DNA of 64,000 nt from UBA4421 sp002704225 (GTDB lineage Bacteria; Pseudomonadota; Gammaproteobacteria; Pseudomonadales; Azotimanducaceae). Location: positions 1-64,000 of the forward strand of contig CACDWG010000010.1 in NCBI GenBank assembly GCA_902556425.1, read 5' to 3'. The notes beneath the pieces are model-generated. The model was not told the origin of the DNA. It searched no databases and saw only the letters and a list, made by a program, of their open reading frames with translations. Below are positions 7,527 to 15,617 of this stretch, one piece after another (the stretch's first letter is position 1; each line of letters opens with the position of its first letter). The position numbers were made by a program, and so were the translations under genes.

Positions 7527-8060
7527 ATGTCACGCGTAGCAAACAGTCCTGTCTCTCTGCCGTCCGGTGTTGAGGTGAAACTCAACGGCCAAGATTTTTC
7601 GGTAAAGGGCACAAAGGGCCAGATGGCATTCGCCATACACGAATCGGTCGTTCTCGTGCAGGAAGACGACGAGCTAAAGGTTCGAGCGAAGGGTGAAGAT
7701 AAAAACGCCAGAGCGATGGCAGGAACCATGCGCGCACTGGTGCAAAATATGGTGACGGGTGTTAGCGAAGGGTTCGAGAAGAGGCTTGAGCTACAAGGCG
7801 TTGGTTATCGCGCCCAGTCTCAAGGCAAAACGCTGACCATGCAGCTGGGTTTCTCTCATCCAGTGGTTTATGAGTTGCCAGAAGGCATCAGCGCTGAGAC
7901 GCCAAGTCAGACTGAGATCGTGATCGCAGGTGTCGACAAGCAGCGTGTGGGTCAGGTCTGTGCAGAAATCAGAAGTTTCCGTCCACCAGAGCCTTATAAG
8001 GGCAAGGGCGTACGGTACGCCGGTGAGTACGTGAAGCGTAAAGAAGCCAAGAAGAAGTAA
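7527..8060 (+). CDS. rplF: Large ribosomal subunit protein L6
   Basis: L6 lies near the sarcin-ricin loop and the GTPase centre. The 177-residue product has the family length. It starts SRVANSPVSLPSGVEV and carries the C-terminal signature RPPEPYKGKGVRYAGEYV, which is invariant in the family. A ribosome-binding site (GGAG at 7517-7520) precedes the ATG. It is followed by a 65-base gap before rplR. Confidence 0.97.
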   Translation: MSRVANSPVSLPSGVEVKLNGQDFSVKGTKGQMAFAIHESVVLVQEDDELKVRAKGEDKNARAMAGTMRALVQNMVTGVSEGFEKRLELQGVGYRAQSQGKTLTMQLGFSHPVVYELPEGISAETPSQTEIVIAGVDKQRVGQVCAEIRSFRPPEPYKGKGVRYAGEYVKRKEAKKK

Positions 8061-8125
8061 TAGTTTGGTGCCAAGCCTTTGGCTTATCCGTATCACGCTA
8101 ATTTAGATCAGGTTAAGAAAGAACG

Positions 8126-8476
8126 ATGAACGAAAAGAAAGTAAGCAGACTGAGACGAGCGCGCAGAGGTCGCATGAAGATGCGGGAATTGGGCGCGACA
8201 CGGTTGTCGGTTTGTCGGACACCGAGACATATTTACGCACAAGTGATTTCCGCCGATGGTGGGACGATCCTGGCGCAGGCGAGCACCTTGGACGCAGACC
8301 TGCGCTCTGGGAAGACGGGCAACGTCGAAACCGCCGCCAAGGTTGGATCGCTTATCGCAGAACGCGCCAAGGCGCAGGGTGTGTCAGCGGTGGCCTTTGA
8401 CCGTTCAGGATTTAAATACCATGGTCGCGTGAAAGCACTTGCTGACGCGGCCCGTGAAGGTGGACTGGAGTTTTAG
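8126..8476 (+). CDS. rplR: Large ribosomal subunit protein L18
   Basis: L18 delivers and anchors 5S rRNA in the central protuberance. The 116-residue product has the basic N-terminus KKVSRLRRARRGRMKM, the motif LSVCRTPRHIYAQVIS and the C-terminal VAFDRSGFKYHGRVKALADAA. It ends directly against the rpsE start with no gap. Confidence 0.97.
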   Translation: MNEKKVSRLRRARRGRMKMRELGATRLSVCRTPRHIYAQVISADGGTILAQASTLDADLRSGKTGNVETAAKVGSLIAERAKAQGVSAVAFDRSGFKYHGRVKALADAAREGGLEF

Positions 8477-8980
8477 ATGGCTTATACCGAAGAGATTCGT
8501 GAAGAAGGACTGATTGAAAAACTAGTCCAAGTGAACCGCGTTGCCAAAGTTGTGAAGGGCGGACGTATTTTTGGTTTCACTGCACTCACCGTCGTTGGCG
8601 ACGGCAATGGCAAGGTGGGTTTCGGTCGTGGTAAGGCGCGCGAAGTCCCAACGGCTATCCAAAAAGCAATGGAAGCGGCCCGGCGCAACATGAAAGACGT
8701 GGATTTGAATGGCGACACCCTGTGGTATGCCACTACGGCACGGCATTCGGCTTCTAAGGTCTATATGCAGCCAGCGTCGGAAGGTACTGGCGTTATTGCT
8801 GGTGGCGCAATGCGAGCGGTACTAGAGGCCGCAGGGGTGCAGAACGTTCTGGCCAAGTGCTACGGGTCAACGAACCCCGTAAACGTAGTTCAGGCGACGT
8901 TTAAAGCCCTTACCGGTACGAAATCGCCTACGCGAGTTGCCGAGAAGCGCGGTAAAGATGTCGATTCCATCGTCGCTTAA
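8477..8980 (+). CDS. rpsE: Small ribosomal subunit protein S5
   Basis: S5 lines the mRNA entry pore and contributes to decoding fidelity. The 167-residue product shows the S5 N-terminal RNA-binding motif NRVAKVVKGGRIFGFTALTV and GKVGFGRGKAREVPTAIQKA, followed by the C-terminal domain with KCYGSTNPVNVVQATFKAL. Length and order are normal. A 58-base spacer with a small ACCTTT/AAAGGT hairpin (9007-9023) precedes rpmD. Confidence 0.97.
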   Translation: MAYTEEIREEGLIEKLVQVNRVAKVVKGGRIFGFTALTVVGDGNGKVGFGRGKAREVPTAIQKAMEAARRNMKDVDLNGDTLWYATTARHSASKVYMQPASEGTGVIAGGAMRAVLEAAGVQNVLAKCYGSTNPVNVVQATFKALTGTKSPTRVAEKRGKDVDSIVA

Positions 8981-9038
8981 AAAGAGCGGCTGGAAAAGTA
9001 AGTAAGACCTTTGAGAAAAAGGTATCAAGGATATTCAG

Positions 9039-9227
9039 ATGAGTGACAAGACAGTAACTGTGACCCTGACAAAGAGCCCAATCGGCAGGCTGAAGAATCA
9101 TAAGGCCTGCGTTACTGGTCTGGGTTTGCGTCGTATTGGACATACCGTCACGTTAGAAGATACCCCCTCAGTGCGGGGCATGATCAATCGCATCAATTAC
9201 ATGGTGCGAGTTGAGGGAGAAGGTTAA
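9039..9227 (+). CDS. rpmD: Large ribosomal subunit protein L30
   Basis: L30 is a small 50S protein near 5S rRNA. The product has 62 residues, with VTLTKSPIGRLKNHKACVTGLGLRRIGHT containing the family signature, and PSVRGMINRINYMVRV at the C-terminus. Its stop overlaps the rplO start (TAATG). Confidence 0.96.
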   Translation: MSDKTVTVTLTKSPIGRLKNHKACVTGLGLRRIGHTVTLEDTPSVRGMINRINYMVRVEGEG

Positions 9228-9724
9228 TGCAACTGAATGATTTGCACCCAGCTGATGGAAGTAAGAAAGCTAAGCGTCGCGTTGGTCGTGGCCAGAGCTC
9301 AGGATTCGGCAAGACCGCAGGCCGCGGACAAAAGGGTCAAAAAGCCCGTTCTGGTGGCGGTGTGCGTCCTGGTTTCGAGGGCGGTCAGCTACCTTTGCAG
9401 ATGCGGATTCCAAAATTCGGTTTTCGGTCTCGTATTGGCATGGGGACCGCAGAAGTGCGCCTCAGCGAGTTGAGCAAGGTTGAAGGCGATACGATTAGCC
9501 TGGAAAGCCTCAAGGCCGCGAATGTGGTTCGTAAAGACATGAAGCGTGCGCGCATCATGCTCTCTGGCGAAGTCACAAGAGCTTTCAAGGTCGAGGACGT
9601 GAACGTCGCGGTTACCAAGGGTGCGCGGGCGGCCATTGAGACAGCGGGTGGTCAGGTAATTGATATCGAAGCGCCGGTAAGAGGGCGCTTAGTGAAAAAA
9701 GAGAAGGCGACGGAAACGGCGTAA
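9227..9724 (+). CDS. rplO: Large ribosomal subunit protein L15
   Basis: L15 is a late assembly protein of the 50S subunit. The N-terminus carries the glycine- and arginine-rich segment KAKRRVGRGQSSGFGKTAGR and the GFEGGQMPL-like motif (here GFEGGQLPLQMRIPKFGF). The protein has 165 residues against 144 in E. coli; the excess is a charged C-terminal tail (RGRLVKKEKATETA). It starts on the rpmD stop codon and leads into secY after a 65-base spacer. Confidence 0.96.
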   Translation: MQLNDLHPADGSKKAKRRVGRGQSSGFGKTAGRGQKGQKARSGGGVRPGFEGGQLPLQMRIPKFGFRSRIGMGTAEVRLSELSKVEGDTISLESLKAANVVRKDMKRARIMLSGEVTRAFKVEDVNVAVTKGARAAIETAGGQVIDIEAPVRGRLVKKEKATETA

Positions 9725-9789
9725 TAGCCTAAACGGTCAGAATCAAACGAACTGAATTGAACAGTAACTCGGATTTATAAAGAAAAACG

Positions 9790-11124
9790 ATGTCACGCAA
9801 CCAAGAAGACATAGCCAACCAGTTGGCCGGAAATCAGGCAGGAGTCGCCGAACTTCGTAGCCGACTTCTGTTCGTGTTGTTTGCTCTGCTCGTTTATCGG
9901 ATCGGCACTCATATTCCGGTTCCCGGTATTGATCCCGGTCAACTACAGGCGCTGTTCAATCAAAACCAAGGCGGCATTTTAGAGCTGTTCAATATGTTCT
10001 CTGGCGGTGCCTGGGAGCGCATGAGTATTCTGGCGCTTGGCGTGATTCCGTACATTACCGCTAGCATCATCATGAATTTGCTCACCATGATGTGGCCACA
10101 ATTCCAACAGTGGCGTAAAGAAGGTGAAGCCGGTCGCCGCAAGATCACCAAGGCAACGCGTTATCTGACGTTGGCAATTGCGCTAATTCAAGGCACCTCG
10201 CTGGCTGTAACCTTGGCCAATCAAGGCTTAGCCTTCGATCCGGGTACAAGCTTTTTGTTTGTGGCAGCCTTGACGCTGGTGACAGGCTCTATCTTCATGA
10301 TGTGGCTGGGTGAGCAGATCACCGAGCGTGGCGTCGGCAACGGTATATCGCTGTTGATCTTCTCAGGCATTGTTTCTGGTTTCCCATCGGCCATTGGCCA
10401 GATGTTCGAGGCGGCGCGTTTGGGCAACATTAACATCATCGCGCTGTTAGTAATGGCCGCATTAGCCATTGCCGTTGTTTGGTTTGTGGTTCGCGTAGAG
10501 CGTGGTCAGCGACGGATTACAGTGAACTACGCCAAACGACAACAAGGCCGACGCATGGTTCAGGCTCAGAGCAGCCATTTACCGCTGAAAATTAATATGG
10601 CCGGTGTGATCCCCGCCATCTTTGCGTCAAGCCTGTTGCTTGCCCCAGCGTCGATGGCGAGTTGGTTTGGCAGCAACCCGGGTATGGGTGCGCTGCAGCA
10701 AATCGCTCTCGTACTGTCCCCGGGACAGCCGCTGTACATCATGATGTTCGCTGCCGGGATCATCTTTTTTAGCTTTTTTTATACCGCGATTATGTTCGAT
10801 CCCAAGGATGTTGCGGACAATTTGAAACGTCAGGGTGCTTACGTTCCCGGTATTCGTCCAGGTGCTCAGACCTCGAAGTATATTGATGACGTGATTACTC
10901 GTTTAACGGTTTTTGGAGCGGCCTACGTCACGTTGGTGTGTTTGCTACCAGAATTCATGGTGGTGTTTTTCGACACCTCTTTTCAACTTGGTGGCACGGC
11001 GGTCTTGATCGTCGTGGTTGTAGCCATGGACTTCATGGCACAAGTGCAATCGCACCTCATGAGCAGTCAATACGCGAAGCTCATGGAAAAGTCCAAGTTA
11101 CAGAACTATGGGAAGCGGCGTTAA
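9790..11124 (+). CDS. secY: Protein translocase subunit SecY
   Basis: SecY is the channel of the SecYEG translocon in the inner membrane. The 444-residue product has ten hydrophobic segments in the family pattern. It shows YRIGTHIPVPGID at the first segment, the plug region with NMFSGGAWERMSILALGVIPYI, the GNGISLLIFSGI loop, and the cytoplasmic loop with KRQGAYVPGIRPG used in SecA and ribosome contact. Its place between rplO and rpmJ is the canonical gammaproteobacterial arrangement. Confidence 0.97.
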   Translation: MSRNQEDIANQLAGNQAGVAELRSRLLFVLFALLVYRIGTHIPVPGIDPGQLQALFNQNQGGILELFNMFSGGAWERMSILALGVIPYITASIIMNLLTMMWPQFQQWRKEGEAGRRKITKATRYLTLAIALIQGTSLAVTLANQGLAFDPGTSFLFVAALTLVTGSIFMMWLGEQITERGVGNGISLLIFSGIVSGFPSAIGQMFEAARLGNINIIALLVMAALAIAVVWFVVRVERGQRRITVNYAKRQQGRRMVQAQSSHLPLKINMAGVIPAIFASSLLLAPASMASWFGSNPGMGALQQIALVLSPGQPLYIMMFAAGIIFFSFFYTAIMFDPKDVADNLKRQGAYVPGIRPGAQTSKYIDDVITRLTVFGAAYVTLVCLLPEFMVVFFDTSFQLGGTAVLIVVVVAMDFMAQVQSHLMSSQYAKLMEKSKLQNYGKRR

Positions 11125-11145
11125 GCGCCAGTACAGGTTAGGACT

Positions 11146-11262
11146 ATGAAAGTAAGAGCATCGGTAAAGAAAATTTGTCGGAACTGCAAGATCGTGAAGC
11201 GCCATGGCGTTGTCCGCGTGATTTGCAGTGCTGAACCACGTCATAAGCAACGCCAAGGATAA
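11146..11262 (+). CDS. rpmJ: Large ribosomal subunit protein L36, zinc-binding type
   Basis: L36 is the smallest 50S protein. The 38-codon gene reads MKVRASVKKICRNCKIVKRH and ends RHKQRQG. It keeps the Cys-x2-Cys pair plus a later Cys and His, so it is the zinc-ribbon form rather than the zinc-free paralogue. TTAGGA at 11138-11143 lies directly before the ATG, and the spacing is short. It sits between secY and rpsM as expected. Confidence 0.96.
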   Translation: MKVRASVKKICRNCKIVKRHGVVRVICSAEPRHKQRQG

Positions 11263-11301
11263 TTGGCCGTTATGACTTCAAGTGTAAGACGGAGCGAATA
11301 G

Positions 11302-11658
11302 ATGGCACGTATTGCCGGAATAAATATCCCGGATAACAAGCACGCGCGGGTATCGTTGACCTATATCTTCGGAATAGGCCCTACGACTGCAGTGAAAATT
11401 TGTGATGCCGCGGGTGTAAGACCCGATGAAAAAATTGGTGAACTTGACGAAGCCAATTTGGATGCGATTCGAAACGAAGTCGCGAAATGTACTGTTGAAG
11501 GCGATCTGCGTCGTGAGAACTCAATGAACATCAAGCGATTGATGGATTTGGGTTGCTACCGCGGTATGCGTCATCGCCGGCACCTGCCAGTGCATGGTCA
11601 GCGTACACGAACCAACGCGCGAACCCGTAAAGGGCCGCGTCGACCGATCCGCAAGTAG
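11302..11658 (+). CDS. rpsM: Small ribosomal subunit protein S13
   Basis: S13 is in the 30S head, contacts P-site tRNA and forms an intersubunit bridge. The 118-residue product begins ARIAGINIPDNKHARVSLTYIFGIG and ends with the basic signature RHRRHLPVHGQRTRTNARTRKGPRR... typical of the family. It opens the alpha section. In E. coli S4 represses the alpha operon at this gene's leader; no S4 pseudoknot was assigned here. Confidence 0.97.
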   Translation: MARIAGINIPDNKHARVSLTYIFGIGPTTAVKICDAAGVRPDEKIGELDEANLDAIRNEVAKCTVEGDLRRENSMNIKRLMDLGCYRGMRHRRHLPVHGQRTRTNARTRKGPRRPIRK

Positions 11659-11719
11659 CGTCATCGCGGTAAAGCCAAGGCGTGAAAGGCCGTGGCGGTA
11701 AAAAGCAGGATAAGTAGAT

Positions 11720-12094
11720 ATGGCGGAAAAGAAAAAAGCGAAGCGCGTAGTAGTTGATGGGTTGGCCCACATTCACGCGTCGTTCAATAATACGATTATC
11801 ACGATCACCGATCGTCAGGGTAACGCGTTGAGTTGGGCCACCTCGGGTGGATCCGGTTTCCGTGGTTCCCGCAAGAGCACACCGTTTGCTGCTCAGGTTG
11901 CTGCCGAGCGCGCAAGTAATGTTGCCGTTGAATTCGGTATGAAGAGCGTTGACGTGTTTGTGAAGGGGCCTGGTCCGGGTCGAGAGTCTGCAGTGCGGGC
12001 AATCAACGCTGCGGGTCTTAAAATCAACAGCATTGCTGATGTGACACCGATTCCGCACAACGGCTGTCGTCCACCAAAGCGTCGCCGCGTTTAG
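11720..12094 (+). CDS. rpsK: Small ribosomal subunit protein S11
   Basis: S11 lies on the 30S platform and contacts the mRNA exit region. The 124-residue product has HIHASFNNTIITITDRQGN, SSGGSGFRGSRKSTPFAAQ-like sequence (here TSGGSGFRGSRKSTPFAAQV), and the C-terminal PIPHNGCRPPKRRRV tail. It is slightly shorter at the N-terminus than E. coli S11. Order is rpsM-rpsK-rpsD as in E. coli. Confidence 0.97.
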   Translation: MAEKKKAKRVVVDGLAHIHASFNNTIITITDRQGNALSWATSGGSGFRGSRKSTPFAAQVAAERASNVAVEFGMKSVDVFVKGPGPGRESAVRAINAAGLKINSIADVTPIPHNGCRPPKRRRV

Positions 12095-12133
12095 CGCTTG
12101 GTTGGCTAAAAGAATACTCACGGAGAACTACGT

Positions 12134-12754
12134 ATGGCCCGTTATCTAGGACCAAAACTTAAATTAAGTCGTCGAGAAGGGACTGATCTTTTCTTGAAGA
12201 GCGGCGTGCGCCCGATTGACTCCAAGTGCAAGATCGATAATGCACCAGGACAACACGGTATTCGTCGTGGTCGGTTATCCGATTACGCTGTTCAGCTGCG
12301 CGAGAAACAAAAAGTCCGTCGTATTTACGGTGTGTTAGAGAAGCAGTTCCGCAACTATTACAAGGCTGCGGACCGCAAGAAGGGCGCTACGGGCGAAAAC
12401 TTGTTGAAGCTGCTCGAGAGCCGTTTGGATAATGTGGTTTATCGCATGGGGTTTGGCTCCACGCGTGCAGAAAGCCGCCAGTTGGTGTCGCACAAATCGA
12501 TAACGGTAAACGGCGGGATCGTCAATATCGCCTCCTATCAGGTTAAACCAAACGATATCGTGGCCGTGGGCGAAAAGTCTCGTGGTCAGTTGCGTATTCA
12601 GGCGGCATTGCAGTTGTCTGCACAACGCGGACAAGTGGACTGGGTAGAAGTTAGCGCCGACAAGATGGAAGGCACGTTCAAGCGTCTTCCAGATCGCGAA
12701 GAGCTGCCTGCGGAGATTAATGAAAACCTCATCGTAGAGCTTTACTCTAAGTAA
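12134..12754 (+). CDS. rpsD: Small ribosomal subunit protein S4
   Basis: S4 starts 30S assembly and helps unwind mRNA at the entry pore. The 206-residue product has the family's length, the N-terminal ARYLGPKLKLSRREGTDLFL, the QHGIRRGRLSDYAVQLREKQ helix and an S4 RNA-binding domain with LESRLDNVVYRMGFGSTRAE. In E. coli S4 is the translational repressor of the alpha operon. GGAG at 12121-12124 precedes the ATG. Confidence 0.97.
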   Translation: MARYLGPKLKLSRREGTDLFLKSGVRPIDSKCKIDNAPGQHGIRRGRLSDYAVQLREKQKVRRIYGVLEKQFRNYYKAADRKKGATGENLLKLLESRLDNVVYRMGFGSTRAESRQLVSHKSITVNGGIVNIASYQVKPNDIVAVGEKSRGQLRIQAALQLSAQRGQVDWVEVSADKMEGTFKRLPDREELPAEINENLIVELYSK

Positions 12755-12793
12755 TTTTCATCACGCCTAGTAGGGCGCTTGTGGGAGACATAT

Positions 12794-13786
12794 ATGTCAC
12801 AGCTGATAAACGATTTTCTAACACCACAACAGATTGATGTTCAAAGCGATTCCCCATTTCGAGCCAAGGTAACCCTTGAGCCGCTGGAGCGGGGCTTCGG
12901 CCACACGCTGGGTAACACGCTGCGCCGAATTTTGCTCTCGTCTATGCCTGGCTGCGCCATTACCGAAGTTCAGATCGACGGGGTGTTGCATGAGTACAGC
13001 ACCATCGAGGGAGTGCAAGAAGACGTAATCGATATCTTGCTGAACCTCAAAGACATCAGCCTCGTTATGCACAACCAAGACGAAGGTGTGATCACCCTAA
13101 GCAAGACGGGGACGGGCCCAGTAGTAGCGGGTGATTTTCAGCTAACCGAAGACATTGAGATTGCGAACCCAGATCATGTGGTCTGCAACCTGAACGACAA
13201 AGGTGCCATACGCATCGAAGCGCGGGTTACCCGTGGTCGTGGTTACGTACCAGTGGACTCCCAGGTGGAGTCAGAAGAAGAGTCACGCTCGATCGGCACT
13301 CTGCGATTAGACGCCTCTTACAGCCCCATGCGTCGCGTTTCCTATAGCGTGGAAAGTACTCGGGTTGAGCAGCGTACTGACTTGGACAAGCTGGTTTTAG
13401 ATCTCGAAACCAACGGCACCATTGACCCTGAAGAATCCATTCGTCGTGCAGCGACCATCCTTCAGCATCAGTTGGCCGTGTTCGTCGACCTAGACAACGA
13501 AAAAGAACAGGTCGTTGAAGAAAAAGAGGACGAAGTCGATCCTATTCTCATTCGCCCGGTAGACGATCTGGAACTTACCGTCCGGTCTGCAAATTGCCTC
13601 AAGGCAGAGAACATCTACTACATCGGTGATCTGATTCAGCGCACCGAAGTCGAGCTGTTAAAGACGCCTAACCTAGGCAAGAAGTCTCTGACAGAAATCA
13701 AAGACGTGTTGGCGTCGCGTGGACTTGCTCTGGGCATGCGCCTAGAGAACTGGCCGCCAGCGAATTTACACGGTGGCCGGCTGTAA
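12794..13786 (+). CDS. rpoA: RNA polymerase alpha subunit
   Basis: Alpha nucleates RNA polymerase assembly and its C-terminal domain contacts UP elements and activators. The ATG at 12794 gives 330 residues and the N-terminus SQLINDFLTPQQIDV. It is preceded by GGGAG at 12782-12786, which an upstream in-frame TTG at 12779 would place inside the gene. The assembly domain includes LEPLERGFGHTLGNTLRRIL. The C-terminal domain has RSANCLKAENIYYIGDL and TPNLGKKSLTEIKDVL, nearly identical to E. coli. Confidence 0.97.
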   Translation: MSQLINDFLTPQQIDVQSDSPFRAKVTLEPLERGFGHTLGNTLRRILLSSMPGCAITEVQIDGVLHEYSTIEGVQEDVIDILLNLKDISLVMHNQDEGVITLSKTGTGPVVAGDFQLTEDIEIANPDHVVCNLNDKGAIRIEARVTRGRGYVPVDSQVESEEESRSIGTLRLDASYSPMRRVSYSVESTRVEQRTDLDKLVLDLETNGTIDPEESIRRAATILQHQLAVFVDLDNEKEQVVEEKEDEVDPILIRPVDDLELTVRSANCLKAENIYYIGDLIQRTEVELLKTPNLGKKSLTEIKDVLASRGLALGMRLENWPPANLHGGRL

Positions 13787-13858
13787 GCCAGCACGACTGA
13801 AAAGATAGAAAACGATTATTGCGTTGTGAAACGCAGACATTAGCGACAGGAACGAACA

Positions 13859-14416
13859 ATGCGTCATCGAAAGAGTGGCAGACAGCTAAACAGAAACAGT
13901 TCACATCGCAAAGCGATGTTCAGCAACATGGCTGCCTCACTGATTGAAAGTGAAGTGATCAAAACGACATTGCCTAAGGCGAAGGAGCTGAGACGGGTCG
14001 TTGAGCCGCTGATCACGCTTGCCAAGGAAGATTCTGTAGCGAATCGTCGATTGGCTTTCTCCCGCACGCGGAGCAAGGCAGCGGTTGGTAAGCTTTTTAC
14101 AGAATTTGGTCCTCGATACCAAGATCGTCCCGGTGGGTACACGCGTATTCTGAAGTGCGGATTTCGCACCGGGGACGCAGCACCGATGGCCTACATTGAA
14201 CTGGTCGGACGCCCTGTTGTGACGGAAGATCTGGATGAAGATTACGCCAATGCACAGGCGATGCCTGCCGAAGACGTGGCTGAAGAAACAGCGCCAGAGG
14301 CCGTAGAAGAGACTGTTGGTTCGGCAGAAGATACGGTGGCCGATGCTGAAGAGCCCAAGGCAGAAGACGTAAAGGCAGAAGACGACAAGACAGAAGAAGA
14401 CAAAAAAGACGGCTAA
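13859..14416 (+). CDS. rplQ: Large ribosomal subunit protein L17 with a long acidic C-terminal tail
   Basis: L17 lies near the tunnel exit. The first 120 or so residues are canonical (MRHRKSGRQLNRNSSHRKAM, LPKAKELRRVVEPLI, GGYTRILKCGFRTGDAAPMA). The protein has 185 residues against 127 in E. coli. The extra C-terminal tail of about 60 residues is very acidic and repetitive (for example KAEDVKAEDDKTEEDKKDG). The tail is in frame and reaches a stop seven bases before the next gene, so it is part of this gene as it stands. Its role is unknown; disorder is likely. Confidence 0.95.
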   Translation: MRHRKSGRQLNRNSSHRKAMFSNMAASLIESEVIKTTLPKAKELRRVVEPLITLAKEDSVANRRLAFSRTRSKAAVGKLFTEFGPRYQDRPGGYTRILKCGFRTGDAAPMAYIELVGRPVVTEDLDEDYANAQAMPAEDVAEETAPEAVEETVGSAEDTVADAEEPKAEDVKAEDDKTEEDKKDG

Positions 14417-14422
14417 CAACCT

Positions 14423-15547
14423 ATGAATACAAGCTTTCATCCAACCCCCCGTACGTTGATGGGTCCGGGCCCATCGGATGTTCATCCACGAGTATTGGGG
14501 GCCATGGGGAAAGCGACCATCGGACACTTGGATCCTGAATTCCAAGGCTTGATGGAAGAGATCAAAGATCTCATGCGCTACACGTTTCGCACGTCTAACG
14601 CACTCACCCTACCGCTGTCCGCACCCGGCTCAGCGGCTATGGAAGCCTCCTATGCAAACCTGCTGGAACCGGGCGATAAAGCGATCGTCTGCATCAACGG
14701 GGTATTCGGCATGCGTATGGCGGAAAACGTCAGGCGTATGGGCGGCGAGCTGGTCACCGTAGAGGATGAGTGGGGTACGCAAGTCGACCCGGAGAAGCTA
14801 CGTGCCGCCTTGACTGCTAACCCAGATGCAAAGGTTGTGGGCTTCGTGCATGCGGAGACGTCCACAGGGGTATGTAGCGACGTCAAAACACTGTGTGCCA
14901 TAGCCAAGGATCATGGCTGTTTAACCATCGTTGACTCGGTAACGGGTCTGGCTGGCGTCGAGCTGGAAGTCGATGAGTGGCAGGCCGATGTGACCTATTC
15001 CGGTACCCAAAAGTGTTTGTCGGCACCTCCCGGCATCAGTCTAATCACTTTTAGCCAAGCGGCAGCGGATCGCGTGAAATCGCGTAATACTCCAGTGCAA
15101 AGCTGGTTCCTGGATTTGTCCTTGCTGATGGCTTACTGGGACGGTGAAGGGGGCGGTCGCACCTACCACCATACCGCGCCGGTAAACGCGATGTACGGTT
15201 TGCACGAAGCGCTTCTCATGGTGAAAGAGCAAGGCCTAGAAGCGTCTTGGGCAAAGCACCGAACCATGCACAATGCCCTGTACGAAAATCTGTCTGGTTT
15301 GGGTCTAGAGTTCGTTGTGGACGCGTCCTACCGCCTACCCCAACTCAACTTAGTTAAGGTCCCAGAAGGGGTTGATGAAGCGGCGGTGCGTCAGCAGTTG
15401 CTGAAAGAATTCAATTTGGAAATCGGTGCCGGCTTAGGTGCCTTCGCGGGCAAAGTGTGGCGCATCGGATTGATGGGCTACGCGGCTCGCCAAGAAAACG
15501 TCCAGCTTTGTACCAGCGCGCTGCGGGCCTGTCTGCCCGGCCGCTAA
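14423..15547 (+). CDS. Class V pyridoxal-phosphate aminotransferase (alanine--glyoxylate / serine--glyoxylate / serine--pyruvate type)
   Basis: The 374-residue product belongs to the class V aminotransferases that interconvert alanine or serine with glyoxylate or pyruvate in the cytosol. Visible signatures are the N-terminal LMGPGPSDVHPRVL, the HAETSTGV motif (143-150), VDSVTGLAG (170-178) with the cofactor-binding Asp, and SGTQKCLSAPPG with the Schiff-base Lys197. It begins only seven bases after rplQ, so it is probably read from the ribosomal run or a leaky end of it. The exact substrate pair cannot be fixed from sequence alone. Confidence 0.88.
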   Translation: MNTSFHPTPRTLMGPGPSDVHPRVLGAMGKATIGHLDPEFQGLMEEIKDLMRYTFRTSNALTLPLSAPGSAAMEASYANLLEPGDKAIVCINGVFGMRMAENVRRMGGELVTVEDEWGTQVDPEKLRAALTANPDAKVVGFVHAETSTGVCSDVKTLCAIAKDHGCLTIVDSVTGLAGVELEVDEWQADVTYSGTQKCLSAPPGISLITFSQAAADRVKSRNTPVQSWFLDLSLLMAYWDGEGGGRTYHHTAPVNAMYGLHEALLMVKEQGLEASWAKHRTMHNALYENLSGLGLEFVVDASYRLPQLNLVKVPEGVDEAAVRQQLLKEFNLEIGAGLGAFAGKVWRIGLMGYAARQENVQLCTSALRACLPGR

Positions 15548-15617
15548 AGCTCAATAGCCAAAAGGTGCGCGGAGGCATGGGTCCATTCCCCGCGGTGCGC
15601 GGCTTTGCAGAGCTTCC

